Of a stretch of 64,000 bases of DNA, positions 1 through 13,349 are shown one piece after another; position 1 is the stretch's first letter, and the number at the start of each line of letters is the position of its first letter. A program made the translations under genes and the position numbers. The notes below the pieces were generated by a model. The model ran no database searches. It saw only the letters and a list, made by a program, of their open reading frames with translations, and was not told the origin of the DNA. Source of the stretch: Centroberyx gerrardi (Eukaryota; Chordata; Actinopteri; Beryciformes; Berycidae). The DNA lies in NCBI RefSeq assembly GCF_048128805.1, contig NC_135999.1:13256690-13320689 (forward strand). The letters run 5' to 3'.

Positions 1-194
1 AGAGTTCACACTGCTCATGCGGCGACTTTGCTCCTGTTACAAATATGCAACTGGGGAGTGAGATGCTTTATGGATAGTCATTAGGAGGTGCTGAGCTGCC
101 TCAGCGACACGTGCCTCAGGTGTGAGTGTGTGTGTATGCAGGCATATGTGTGCCTGTGTGTGTGTGTGTGTGTGTGTGTATCAGGCGTCTGTAC

Positions 195-805
195 CTGTGA
201 TATCTTCAGGATACACAGCCTCCCACCTGGCAGAGAACCCTCGTTCTGTGAGTCGACTGTCAGACTGGAAGCTGACAGACATGGTGTCAGTGGCGCTGAC
301 CACCACTGGGGGAAGGATGTAGCCACAGTGTGTGCCTGAGGAAGACGAGGGAGAGGTGAAGAGGGAAGGAGATGTAGAGGGTAGAACCAGGGACAAAAGG
401 ATGTATCAAAGGATGCGACAAACGGTGAAGAGTAAGAGAGAGAAATAAGAAAACAGCATAGTCTCTCAGTGTGACTTAGCTGCAAGGGCTCAAAAAAGAT
501 TAAAAAACCCAGAAAGAGCCAACCATAAATCACACACTGTTTTGTGAAGGACATCAGCTATTTATGACAGAATGAAGAGGACGCAGTTTTGTTTTTATTC
601 CCCTCTCGTCTGCCTGTGCGACCGATTTTTGGCTGCTGCGCTTGTTAAGTGTAATATCTGGTTCGAGCCATGCTCTCCTGCTGAGCCTTGAGCCCCCATG
701 GCAGGAGGTCGCAACAATTCTGACATAAAGGCCACCGACTGGGGCTTTTGGAGTGGAAGTGTCATGCCGTTGCTCACACACATGCATGCACACGTGTGGT
801 CACAA

Positions 806-841
<36 letters not shown>

Positions 842-977
842 CAGAGGGTGACATGTCATCTCAAAGCTTAGTTATAAAGCCTTAAAGATAATGGTTTCAG
901 ACTTTTTCAGGTTGTGCTTTCAAAGCAAAAACAAACCGTTTCTTCTCAGTTCTATTTCAACACAAATTTGAATCTCA

Positions 978-1028
<51 letters not shown>

Positions 1029-4000
1029 TCCGCTAACAAGACACACCTCTACAACACTCTCATTACCCATCTGTGTGTGTTTCAGAGAGAGTGGGTGCTT
1101 GTACCTCAGCGCTTTAGTCCTTGAGCGCTCAGCAGCAGATAAAGCTGTATCAGCCCCACTGCAGCCACTGGAGTGAATAATAAGGAGTGGCAATTTACAG
1201 TTTGCTGGCTTCTTTGCAAGGAAGATCCTAATCAACAGCTTTACAGCCGGGGGAGACAGGCATGCTCCGGCACTAGAGCTGCTAGCCTAGCAAGGTGCAA
1301 CAAACACAAGCCAAAGTTCCCTTTTTTTTAACAACAGGGCACATTCTTCGCAGATGCTTATCACCTGCTTGCTGGGATGTTTGTTTGCTGTGTGTGTCCC
1401 CTCGGTACCTGACCACCTCGTTTCTAAATGCAAGGTGAAGGAATAGTTTATAGCCTTTGCTCCATAGTGGCTGACATTTAGGCTCCACAAAGGGAGAAAT
1501 GGCAGAAATAGCAGAGACAGCACAGATAGACATCCAGATAGATGCTTTAAGATGCATTTGGAGTGATGGCAAAAAGTTAAAGAGACGTTAAAATATACAG
1601 AATTTCAGGTCATTTAACAAACTGACTTGAAATTGACATTGAAGATGACAAAAAAAAAAGCGCATGGCTCACCTAGTGTCTTATAATTATCTGAGATGAT
1701 CAGCTTGTCCTCTTGGCACTGGCCAGTCTCTCCTGTGATGGCCATATCAGTGATGTGCAGTTTGACCAGGAGGCCCGTGGGCACAGATATCTTCCAGGAA
1801 CAACGCAGATGAGCAGGATATGGTGTTGGGAAACCCAAGGACTGGATTACTCCTTTACGTCCATGGAGTATTGCCGGACCGCCACATCCTGACTCTGTAA
1901 AATGCAAAATAACAGCACAAAAAATTATGGAAATGATATTCACACCTCATTATGCAAATTGTTTTGAAAGATGGGGGATTGAGGTAAAGGCGGGGGTTTC
2001 TGTGCATCTGAGCTCCAGACGGTTCAAAAAATTCTTTTTTTTCCCTCTTATTGATCAGAGCTAGGTTACTCCCGTACTTGCAAAACTGTTCCATGAACAG
2101 GGTCGTTATTGTAGTACCTTAATTGGCCACTGGAGAGATCTGGTCTGTCTGCCAATAGCTTTAATTCAGTGATGAATAGACAAACCTCGAGGGGGATCTC
2201 CCCACTCCTACGCAGGGAGCTACTTGCATTCATCCTTATTTGGAGCTGTCACCTGATTAGTGTTGTGCATATGCAAGGGAAACTGCATGAGGAAGCATAA
2301 CAATTACGTAAGCTGCATCAGGACGAAACACCCCTCATAGATCATCTGGTTGTGATGATCGGCTCAGAAAGCAGATAGAGATAATATAATTTACTGAGCA
2401 TCAGTAATGACCTGTAAGAGGTGGCTTTGTGTCTGGATATATTTTGGTGATCTACCTCACTGATGAAATCACTCCTGTTTGAAACTGAAATCAAACTAGA
2501 AAAATGGGGGTTATGATGGCAACATTTTCTTGGGAAGCAGGTTCAGCACCATCAATACTGTTGCCGCTGTGGGCTAGTGAGCCAATCAATTATAATGAAT
2601 GGGCCCACATGTTTCAGCTGAAATCAAGAGAAAGACACGGGGGGAAGGGGGGGCTCCCCACAGAAAATCAATAGGACCAAACTGTGTCGTGGGCTTTATA
2701 ATCAAAATATGATTCCCAACTAGTGGGAAAATAAACAAGAAAGGTAGAAGACTATAGAATTAAGAGACCAAAAAAAAAAGCTTACCAGGAGGGGCAGGTG
2801 TGGAGGGTGGAGGGGTTTGTGAGGGGGTTGGCCTGGTCGTGGGTCTGGGTGTGGTTATAGGCCTAGTCGTGATGGGTCTGGGTGTGGTGGGGATGACAAC
2901 AGGTGGAAGGCTGGACTTGGTGTAAGTCGCGCTGAATCCTTTGGAGGTCAACGTGGCGTCCGTTTTGAAACGCAGCACCATGGTATTGCTGCTGGACTCC
3001 ACTGGGTTTGGTAACTTGCCGCCACAGAATTTACCTTTGATGGATAACAAGTCAGTGTTAACAGATGGTAAATATTCACATTTTTGGCAATTGAAGAGAA
3101 ACAATACATTAGCACATCAAATATGAAGAATTATATTCCATACTGCATACACGTGTCTGAACAGGCAGTATTTCAACTTTATCAAATTAAAGAAAGACTC
3201 CAGAATCTCTGCCCATTGAGCAACTTCTCATCCCAAACTTTTAATAGAGCTCATCTTTTATTCATGGACCCACATAGTTGACATAGTTAAAGCTGAACAA
3301 AGCCCACAGTATGTTGAAATTCTAACACATCCCTTGCATTATAATCTAACGTTTGAAATATAAAATGACACATGGTAATATTGTGGTATATTTGAAATAC
3401 TTCTTCAACTCAAACACACACAGTAGATCTACTTTGTATTGATACTGTGAGATTATTGTATATTTGAGACCTATCCTTAAAGAGGGATAGGGGATAAATG
3501 AAATTTGTGCACAATATAGCTGTCTCTACTCGTCTACATCTTATTAATTGCACAACTTTATGTTTTCTTGCTTTCCCTTTGTCTTCTTCACTGTATACTG
3601 TGGACAAATGTGTTATGTCTTGCCTACCCAGTGTAGCAGAGCCGGCTTTGTGGCCATCAAAGGCCTCAACAAAGTCTCCACAGGCCTCAGGCACCAGGTC
3701 AAAGGAGGTGAATGTCAGTCGAACCTTCTCGCCATCAGGTACTGTGATCCTCCACTGATCCAACATACAAACACGCACACACGCCACACGCACACACAAA
3801 CACAAACACACACCAATCATTCATGCCAACACCGATCAGATTCCCCTCTGTGCTTCCTCTTTCAAAGTGCAGCAGATTTCAAATCACAAAAAAAGTGAAA
3901 ATGGCTACACATGAGAGACAAAATTCAGTATACAGTCTTGTCTATGTAGCAATTTGCTATCTGCAATGGCTCCATGCCTCGCTCCCCATGTTTTCCTACC

Positions 4001-4519
4001 TTTCAGTTTCTCATGGGTTGCAGAGTGCAACATAAGCAGCATTTTGACATAACTCATAAAATATATTTATTCTGCTCTGGCAGAGACAACATAGGAATAT
4101 AAGATAACGATGACAGCCACCATAAGACTCCATGTCCAAACCCAGCATGGGAACCCTGAGATGAAATTACTGGATCAACTTTGATTTAATTAGATGCATT
4201 AATCAAAGATCAAGACCAGAAGAGTTGTCAATATGGCTGTGCTGAGATCCGTTGCTGATGGATTTACTTTGGGATGCTAATCTGAAATCTTTGAACCTCA
4301 AGTTAACCAATTATCATTGAAATACTAAAGTAATGTGGTATATACTGAATGTACATGTACACATATTAGGGAGATCTTCCTTGTAATATTGAGTTGTAGC
4401 CCATTTTTTTACGCAATTCACATCTTTGTCTCCTCTAACTCGTCTGCTTCTATTTCTCTACATTTCCTCCTTTGTGACTGGTATAGGTTTAATAACTCAA
4501 ATCAATAAGGAATAATGGC

Positions 4520-4553
<34 letters not shown>

Positions 4554-5684
4554 TTTGCGTGCTGGTACCTGGTACAGTGCTGCATTCTGGTAGTTTTGCT
4601 CTGGGAAGCCGGGGGTCAGCAGATCCCCGCGGTCACCTTCGAGAGCGCCACCGGCTCCGGCTATTTCTGGCAGCGGGGATGGAGGGCACTTCAGCTGCAC
4701 AGACACCTCAAGGATACCTGCTCTCCATCCCTCCACCCCCCCCCTTCATTTCCCTTTTCCCACCCATCATTTCATCCAGCACCCAATCCTAACAACAGTC
4801 ACTTTCTAGGTCAATCGTATAAGAGAGGCATTCAACATTTTTCAGAGCCGAGGCAATTTCTCGCTAAAATGGAGTTCCAGTTATCATCTTACCTGATGTA
4901 CTCTCTGGAGCCACAGCTTTGTAATGAGCCTTGAAACCTTGGTCTGTTTTTCTGTCGTTGGTGTCGAAGTAGACCATCAAGCGGTTTCCCAGTGACACCA
5001 CCGGTTTGGGTTTGGTGTAGCCACAGTATTTACCTACACATAACCACACAAATTATGTAGAAAAAGGGAGGAGATGGTGCACAATTCCCTCAGGCTATTC
5101 AGAGAGTCTGCACAGCCTTATAATCAAAATGGAATATCACAGAGAGTTCACATGAGGCTGAAAATGTGCTTATAAGCAACTAATGGCACTCATTTAATCA
5201 TATTTTGTCATTTTTGGTTTTGATTTAGAGAGTGGAAAAGAAGAGGATACATGATAAAAATCTTTCCCGAGGGATAAAGATCAAAGACATTTGAGAAGTA
5301 AGTACATAGCCTTTAAGTCGGCGGTCTGCAAACTAGTGGGGGAGTGTGTGTTAAGTAGAGCAGTGCAGTGGACTGGGGCGGACTGTGTGGATGGATGGGC
5401 TGATTTGGGCATGACATCAAAGCTCAATCCCCTTAGCCTTGGACGGGTGGATAGCACTGCAGGCTGAGGGAACTGGTGTTTTTATGTGCATGTAAGTGTG
5501 CGTGTGCGTGTGCGTGTGCGTGTGCGTGTGCGTGTGCGTGTGCGTGTGCGTGTGCGTGTGCGTGCGTGTGTGTGTGTGTGTGCGTGTGTGTGCGTGTGTG
5601 TGTGTGTATGTGAGCGGCTGGCTTCCTTATTCTTTCTCTCTATCTTTCTCTGTCTTTGTCTCTCTCTGTCCGTCTGTCTGTCTG

Positions 5685-5733
<49 letters not shown>

Positions 5734-5825
5734 GGGGCCGAGGTGTGAGGTGTTGCTGATGACACTGCGGCAGAGAATATTCTCACTCAGGCCTCACATT
5801 CACATCTTCCATGCCCTTCAGACCA

Positions 5826-5914
<89 letters not shown>

Positions 5915-5955
5915 GTCTGTCTATCTATCTATCTATCTATCTATCTGTCTATCTA

Positions 5956-5987
<32 letters not shown>

Positions 5988-6564
5988 TCTATCTATGGAC
6001 AGAAAAAGCTTATTATAATGCCAAATAGGCCAAATAGACTATGAAAAGCAAACAAAGATCTGATTTCAGGGTTTACTTGTGATATAAATTCCAGCCTAGT
6101 GTGTGGAAATGTGAGATGCTCAAAGCGAGTGTGTTGCATCATTAAATCTAATGCTTTACAGTTGATATATTGCCATGTCTCACAGCAAAGCGGAGAAAAA
6201 AAAATCCCCCACCTTACAACAAAAGGACAGGGAGAATCAATATTTCCTCACAGTTTTTAGGAAACTAATTCCTTTTTTTCCCCCCTTAGGTTAGAATTAA
6301 TGTGAGGTTTTTATTGGTCGCTCTCTTGGGCTCACCAATGATTCCCAGCGTGTCTTTCAGCGTGATGAAGTCGGCCGTACAGAGCTTGGTGTCCTCCAAA
6401 GCAAACTCTTCAAACCACAGATGGATCACCTGCAACGGAAACATGCAGAGGTGTTTTCTCTGTTTTTTATCTGAGAAGTCGATAAGAGAGCAGAGCTGCT
6501 GACAGGGAAGGGAGGAGAGGCTGAGTGTGAAATGTGTGTGTTTGTGTATGTGCATGTGTGAGAT

Positions 6565-6606
<42 letters not shown>

Positions 6607-6750
6607 TTTGTGTGCACGCATGTGTGTGTGTGTGCACGTACATGTGTGTGTAGCAGACAGCGAAAGGAAGAGAGAGACAGAAAGCGAGAGGAAGAGAGAG
6701 AGGCAGAGAGAGAGAGAGAGGGGGGGGGGAGAGAGAGAGGCAGAGGGGTA

Positions 6751-6790
<40 letters not shown>

Positions 6791-6854
6791 CAGAGGGAGA
6801 GAGAGAGAGGGAGAGGGAGAGAGAGGGAGAGGGGGAGAGGCAGAGGGGTAGCGG

Positions 6855-6902
<48 letters not shown>

Positions 6903-9900
6903 AGTAACCAGTCACTGTGTCAGGCAGACAGGAAGGCAGCCATGCTGGCAAAGAAAGAAAAACCCAGGATTTTGTTTTCTCCTAAGGGTGCGGGGAGGAG
7001 AGCCGGGGAGAATGAAGGAGACAAGGCGGCCATTTGTCTGCGACGCTGCCGCTGCATTCACCCCAGCTGTCCTCCACTGCTTGACCTGATATAAGACGGT
7101 TTCCCCTTTAGCTGATGAACCACTCTATATCATGCTGATGGCTATACACCAGGCACACACTCTGTGAAAGACCCTGTCTGGGATAAGAGTGAATTGTTTT
7201 GATCGATATCTTTACGGAAAACAAGATATAAGATTGATGCGTTGCTCTATTTGTAATGAGTTTATTTAAGTCAAGCAAGCTCTATTGTGTTCGAGAGGAA
7301 ATTGATTCATCAGACATTTGGTCATTACAGAATCCTCCTTTGCATAAATAAGAAATAAAAGAGTCTATTAATTAATATTTACAGTACTCATCTCATGGCT
7401 TGTTCCACATACTGTAGCTTTGCTTAAATTCCCAGATGCCTATAAGTTCAACATATTCTCTATAATGTTATTTGAAGAGTGAAGGACAGGTTGCAGGAGG
7501 GGGCTGTGGCTCTACATTCTGTAAGCATACTGAAGGATGTTCGCTGACTGAGGAGCAACGCTGATGATCCACGCTACCTTATCAGGTTCCACGGTGATGT
7601 GCCAGACGCAGCTCTTGCCGTTGTCGTAGCTATTGGGGTAGTTCCAGCTGGTGAAGGTGCCCGACTCTCCAGACAGCTCCTGAGGACTGCCACACCCTGA
7701 GTCCACCCCTGTACATGCATGCAGAGGTGGAGAGGACAGAGGAGGATACACGTTATATATTTGGTAATATATTTGGAAATCATTCAACAGCGACAGATAA
7801 GGTACAATACAATACGATAAAAAAGAAAAACACATCATACACAGGGTGAACACATCACATTGCACATAAAACCCATAATCACACTACATTCAATTACACA
7901 TGACATCAAACATCAAAGAGATACTCTCTTTTAAGAACACCCTATACCACAGATATTATACGAACCCACCTGTTGAACCTGAGGATCTTTCCATCCCTCC
8001 TTAACCATCCATATCATTTTAGTGGTTGTACAGAGTCTGATTTTTAATGGAATTTAAGAAGCACACAGTATTGTTAACTGCAATTTAACAGGTAAAAATA
8101 GTATGCAATTGCCAGGTTTACCATGCAATTCTAATATTTAGAAAACACCTTATGGTTTCCACACTGCAAAGTGAAAATCAACTTGAAAAATCTCCAGGAG
8201 ATACCTTGGCAACAGCATCGATTATACAGTATGTCATCAGCAGCAGCAGCAGCAACAAGATCAGGCTTTCCCCGGTGGATGTTGCAGCTTTGGCAGACAG
8301 TGTTTGCAGCACAGCTGTGTTTAACAACAAAGCTCTGGAATATAATTTGTCATGCAGGCAGAGTATTGCCATCAACATTATCACATTGTTAACATTATTG
8401 TTCTGTTGTGTAAAACAAGCCGTCTCGTTTTTTTTGGGGGGGAGGCTAATCCTTTTAATGCATTTCATGATGATAGACTGACCTTTTTCATTTCTTGTAA
8501 TGATGAAAGGAAATTGGTTCAGCTGATTACAAGGTATTCATTTCACCACTTAGGCTACTCCTTTCATGCGGACCCAAACAATGCGCCCACTTCCATTCCC
8601 AAAGACAAAACAAGGCAGTGGAAATTTTGGGAGATGTCTGCTCTCACAAAGCAGTCGCTGCCATTTAAGAATGAAGATGTCATTTTTTTTCCTCCTGCAA
8701 GGCTAGAATGAATAATGGGTTTCCTGAATCAAAAATGAAATTGGTAAGAGAGGGAGGAGAACAGTGAGAGAGGAGAGGATGAGGTTTTATTTTGTGTGTT
8801 ATGTTAAACACACACATACATTATTACTGTAAATTCAGACGGGCCATTTGGCTCTTTTCGGCTCTGTTTTGATTTCCGTGAGATTTGAAAAAATGAAAAT
8901 GAGAGACTAGAAAATACATCTGACTGTGAATATATCAGTGTAATACAGTTATTTGTTCAAGATCTGCAGACGATCTTGGGAAATTCTTGACACCAGTCAC
9001 GGACGATCCTAACCTATATATATATATATATATATTTTTTTACATCACAACAATTTACCATCTCTCTTTTGACAAGCTGTTTTTCCCTGTCGCTTTTCGG
9101 TCTCAAAATGCCTCTCATATTTTGCTGGTGCAAAGGCCGTGGAAAATCTGAAGTTCAAGGACAACTCTTCAATTTTAGAAAAACATCAAATATGAAGGAA
9201 GGAGCACATGAGAAAAGACGACAGGATGGAGCTGTGAGGCTTTCAGTGGTGGTACAAACATTTAGCCGGAATGACATTTTGATGACCAATATTCTTGTTT
9301 CTACCACATTTTTCTTTTAATTTTTTTCAATTGTATTTGTCTGAGTACATTTTGGTTATTTTTTGCATTTCCCACACTCAGGACAATTTAGTTTGATAAG
9401 GACGGCTCACTTAATATTGGCACACTCTATGCACCTTCACTGTTGCAGTTGATTACCTGAATTCATACTGTATCAAGTGACACCATTTAACATCAGTGAC
9501 ATGGCCAGGTAGACGTTTTATACCTGCAGTACCACAGGGGGGACAGGGGACTTTGTTTTCCCACAGCTTTGTGTTGTAATATCTCACAGATTACAATTGC
9601 ACAGCCTAAGATTTGGTGAACATCCTAAACTGTCTGCCTGTTGAATAATTTCTTTCTCTGTTTAGATTTCGGTCCAACATTAAAGAGCCCATGCAGAACA
9701 TCATGTGCCACCCAATCAGATCATAATAAATCACCCTCTGCAGTCAATATAGTCGACAGTGGGAAACCACTGACAGCAACGTTGCCATTGGTCAACAGAC
9801 TGCGGGTCCGATCAGACCACATGCCTTTCAATGATGCTCAGTCTCTGATTTGATGGCGAGCGGACGCAGCTTTCTAAGCAGCCCAATAGGCTTTTACTTT

Positions 9901-10790
9901 GGCTCCCAGCGGGTTTTCTATAGACATCCCCTGTCTAGTCTTGCCTTGTTGTTGTGTTTCCCCACAGCTGTATATTCCTCTGCTACACAGTGTGGCTGGT
10001 GGCAGGTACATCAGCTCACATCACAACAACAGAAACCTCTAGAATAGCTTTCCTAGCCGCTGTGGGTGTACATCAGAAAAGGAAATATATTCTGTAACTA
10101 GCTGAGAAACATTTACTAATACAATGTATATTGTAAGGCAAAGGGGAAAAAAGTGATTATGCAAGAGCTAAATCCTCTTCACTTCACTAGGAAAGTCATA
10201 TGCTTGTAAGGTGATAAGTCCATACTGAAGAACTGCAACGTTTGATACCAAAAAAATTTGCTTTATGAGATGCTAAAACATTCAGCATTCACTTATAGGC
10301 ACTCTTCCAAGAGTTATATTTTGAATACATTACTGTGAGGTTATGAATCACTATTTCACTGTTCTGCTGACTTGAAGAACTATACACTTTAAAGTAAGCA
10401 CTTATATAAGAGACTATAAGAGACTATAAGAGATAAAATAAGAGATAACTATAAGCAACTATAAGAGACAAAATTATGTAAGAGATAACTAAACTATAAG
10501 AGATAAAATAAGCATCAGCACAATAACTCTGTGAAAAGGGTGATATCTTTTTTTTTTAAAAACCTGTTTGCTTTGACTAACATTATACAAGAATTAGACT
10601 ATAGTATTAGTCTATACACTTGTTATAGACACTCACCACCTCCACTGGAAGAAGAATCAGCTTTGTCAGTGAAGTAGACGACCAGCAGGGCGATGCAGGC
10701 ACCGGTCATGGCCAGGAAGAGAAAAATCAGGATCTTCTCCAGGGTGGTCATACCCTTGGACCGACGGGACTTGGTCAGTTCCGCATCCAT
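195..10790 (-). CDS. Type II transmembrane protein with three CUB domains and a Thr/Pro stalk (N-terminal part; runs off the left edge)
   Basis: Nine coding exons, in transcript order: 10637-10790, 7578-7708, 6336-6429, 4893-5033, 4569-about 4717, 3628-3754, 2786-3034, 1673-1894, 195-335. Exon 1 begins at ATG 10790 in good context (AGTATGG). It encodes a short basic tail ([19 protein letters not shown]), then a hydrophobic anchor (about residues 21-41), as in type II membrane proteins. CUB1 is about residues 54-170, CUB2 about 180-300, a mucin-like [10 protein letters not shown] stalk about 305-345, and CUB3 about 350-465. CUB features include SGCGSP...NYPNSY, the GKYCG and GKFCGG turns, and GF(K/S)A(H/T)Y ends. 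Junctions are mostly phase 1, as is usual for CUB exons. The start of the fifth exon is uncertain: the chosen acceptor keeps frame but lacks a pyrimidine tract. The last visible residues, [11 protein letters not shown], resemble the end of a CUB that precedes a trypsin domain in ovochymase-like proteases. That domain would lie outside the window, so the protease call is inference. Other CUB ectodomain proteins remain possible. Confidence 0.8.
978..1025 (+). repeat. (CA)n microsatellite
   Basis: About 24 perfect CA units in an intron of the CUB gene. Shorter tracts lie at 155-179 (TG), 808-837 (CA) and 4522-4550 (TG). Confidence 0.95.
5497..5730 (+). repeat. Compound microsatellite: (GTGTGC)n, (GT)n, (TC)n
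   Basis: Hexamer and dinucleotide runs within the third intron of the CUB gene, followed by a (TC)n run near 5683-5730. Confidence 0.9.
5826..5996 (+). repeat. (ATCT)n tetranucleotide microsatellite
   Basis: About 40 copies of ATCT with a few GTCT variants. Confidence 0.95.
6567..6900 (+). repeat. (TG)n followed by long impure (GA)n tracts
   Basis: A (TG)n run at 6567-6605 is followed by GAGA-rich sequence broken by GGCAGAGG units from about 6660 to 6900. Confidence 0.9.
7709..10636 (-). other. First intron of the CUB gene
   Basis: Non-coding on both strands as far as I can see. It holds a short AGC run (about 8240-8256), an (AT)n run (about 9017-9034) and the minisatellite at 10408-10512. 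The short ORFs in it have no recognisable similarity. Confidence 0.6.
10408..10512 (+). repeat. Degenerate minisatellite with an ACTATAAGAGA unit
   Basis: About eight imperfect copies of ACTATAAGAGA and related units (AGATAAAATA, AGATAACTA) follow one another about 125 bases downstream, on the plus strand, of nothing coding; the CUB-gene first exon begins at 10637. Confidence 0.7.
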
Positions 10791-13349
10791 ACTCCTCACA
10801 GTGGCAGAGGTGCACCCAAAATGTGCCTTGTCCAACACTTCACCAACTTATTATGAACAGAAGGAGAGGCAGTGTGTCTGAACTTTGATAGCACAGATGT
10901 ACCTTGAACTCCCCTGAAGGTGGTGGAGCAGCTAGCCGCATGTCAGCACAGGGGCAAATGATGTGACTGAGCCATAAATCACACAGTATCAAAGTGACAC
11001 TTTAATGAGTATTGATACTGTTCTTTAGTCCAAAAAAAAAGTCGTTAAGATAGCTTTCAAGGAGACTGAATGAATTAAGGTAAAAAGGTAAACCTCTCAC
11101 CCATGACCTAGAAAAGTTTGTTTTACATGTCAGATTTGATCATAGCTCATTGCACCCAGCTGCTATTCTCTGAGTTCTCTGTCTTAAGTCACAAAATGTA
11201 GTTATCAACACTCATATTCATGCTTGCGCACACTTCAAAACTCTTTACTGTGTTTTGTTCAAACTTTGTTTACACCAGCATTTCTGGCAGAACAATTCAC
11301 TGAATTCTCATTTTCGCAGCATCCAAAAATAAGTTTAGAAGATGCACTGTGAGCATTATCTGGGACTTGTAATTGATTTGAATTCCACAAAGTACACCTT
11401 GTGGGTGTAATTAATGCATCCAAGGTGCTAAACAACTTACTGCTGATTTAATTTAAGAGGAATTTCTTGAGGGAACGCAGAGAAAAGCTTCATCTCGGGT
11501 CCTGTGGAAAACAGTCTTAGTGGACAATAAATTATGTGACAATATCTCGGGGTCTTTTCTAATAGGTTTTTTATCATATTGCAGATCGTTTGTTTGACTG
11601 ATATGCAGGAAACACGGCCATTAGAAATCAAGTCTTTCTTTGGTTTTACTTGCTCACTGAAAACTGGACAAGCAAAAGTAGTGTTCCTTGCTGTAATCAG
11701 CAATTTCACTATCTTAAAACTCATTACTGGATGTGTTATTTATAGCTCCCCCCATAAACAAAACCAAGCTCAGCATGAAATCTAACAATAATCACCAGAT
11801 TTAAACAAATGAGAGTCCTTGACCAGAGATTATGATAATGTCTTGAGAACAATTTCACCATATAAGATGGTGAATTGGATTGACCTGGAACAGAGTATCA
11901 TGGGTAAAAAAGAATGGACAACCTTGTTTCATACGGAAGTGTTTTCTGATCAAGGCCCAGTCCTTGCTTTCCACATTCCAAGATGGAAGTTATTCCAAGT
12001 CATAACATCTGCAGTCTATCCAAACTTTTTCTTTTTCCAGACCTAAAATGTGGTCAAAATGTCCAGCTACTATATGGCAAATGGATATATGACATGAAGA
12101 AAATCAAGTGACAGTTATAGTATTCCATCATAAACCACCAGAGAGAGGCTGTTCTTCAGAGTTCCAAAAAGACCTACAGTATATTTACACCATAATTTAG
12201 TGCAAATCTTAACTACAGCTGATTGATTTGCAACAAATAATGGTGTATAGGTCTTTCTATTCACAGTGTGATTGTTTGGCTGCTTTTGTTTTGGAACTCT
12301 AAAGAACAGGTCCCCATTGACTTCAGCTGTTTTGGAGAGGGCTGCTACGAAGTTGTGCTGGCAACCTCCCTGTGTGTTATATGGACTAACAAATTTCACC
12401 TGTGTTTCATTTGGCATGAGGGTGAGTAGATGATGACAGAATTTTCATTTTTGGGTGAACTATTCCTTTAAAAGTCGAACTGTTCGACTGTTTGAATTTA
12501 CCAGAACACCCTATCGGTTAGTAATAAAGTCTCAGGTTATATTTGGGAGGGTACAACACTGTGGTAGGAGGGCCTTCAAACAACAACAAAAACACAGCCG
12601 AGGCCTGCTCCTGTGTTTTTGAATGCAGAAATCTCCACAGCGCATGCGTTGTGAGCCGTTGTTTCACTTGCTACCATTCAGCAACCCCTGCTGAACTTAC
12701 TAGTCATATTATGCTTCAGTAAAGCAGAAATATTACACATTGATCCTTTAATTCCTTTTGAGGTGTTGAAGTTACAATATACAATGTTTTTTGAAAGAAA
12801 GGTTTGGTAAGCAGTGCCACTTGCTGTGATTCGTCATCATCCCTAATTACCTCTCTCATTTCATACAGTACTAATGTAGCCCCATAAGATGGGGATTAAC
12901 TTCCTATGCGATATTGCATACAATGCAGAGTGATATGGGCGGCGTGGCAACAAAGGCTCTGAGGTCAGGGGTAATGAGTTTCACAAGGAGGATGTTCGTC
13001 TCGGGCTGAATCTCCATATGATGAAGCTCGATGGGGTTTTATAAGGACCAACTCCTGGATTCAGTTCAGATACATTAGCAGCTGATACAGAAATCTGTCC
13101 GTGGTTGCCTTTCCCTTTAATACTTCATTTCTCTCTGAAGATAAGGACTTACTTTCCTTCCATTTTCTCTCTGAGAAAAAGGGCGATGATGTAACAGAAG
13201 CTACTTATCTCTCCATAGGGACATTGAGGACGACAGAATTATTCCTTAGGCAAGAAGGAAACGGACAAACCCGTTGTCACAAACAGCCATTTTTCACAAT
13301 GCACACACACATGCACGGCGGCGTGCACACACACACACACGCTTCCAAT
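10791..13349. other. Gene-free sequence upstream of the CUB gene
   Basis: Probably contains the CUB-gene promoter next to 10790, but I see no clear TATA box or CpG-rich block. The only structured part is the MITE-like repeat at 12145-12476. Confidence 0.5.
12145..12476 (+). repeat. Teleost interspersed repeat with internal inverted arms (MITE-like)
   Basis: The 3' end carries the frequent fish repeat block GATGACAGAATTTTCATTTT, then TGGGTGAACTATTCCTTT. Upstream, 12149-12198 and 12236-12312 are inverted copies sharing CTGTTCTT(C/T)AGAGTTCC and the (T/A)GACCTA...ACACCATAA block; one arm has an extra insertion of about 36 bases. Confidence 0.6.

Noticed and set aside
5497-5996. Possible CRISPR-like array of short regular repeats
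   Set aside because: The units abut without spacers and belong to simple-sequence repeats in a vertebrate intron.
5486-6044. Long ORFs rich in Val-Cys, Leu-Ser or Tyr-Leu-Ser-Ile
   Set aside because: They are translations of microsatellites.
10791-10838. N-terminal extension of the CUB protein starting at 10838
   Set aside because: The codon there is GTG, not ATG. In a vertebrate nuclear gene the ATG at 10790, in good context, is the plausible start.
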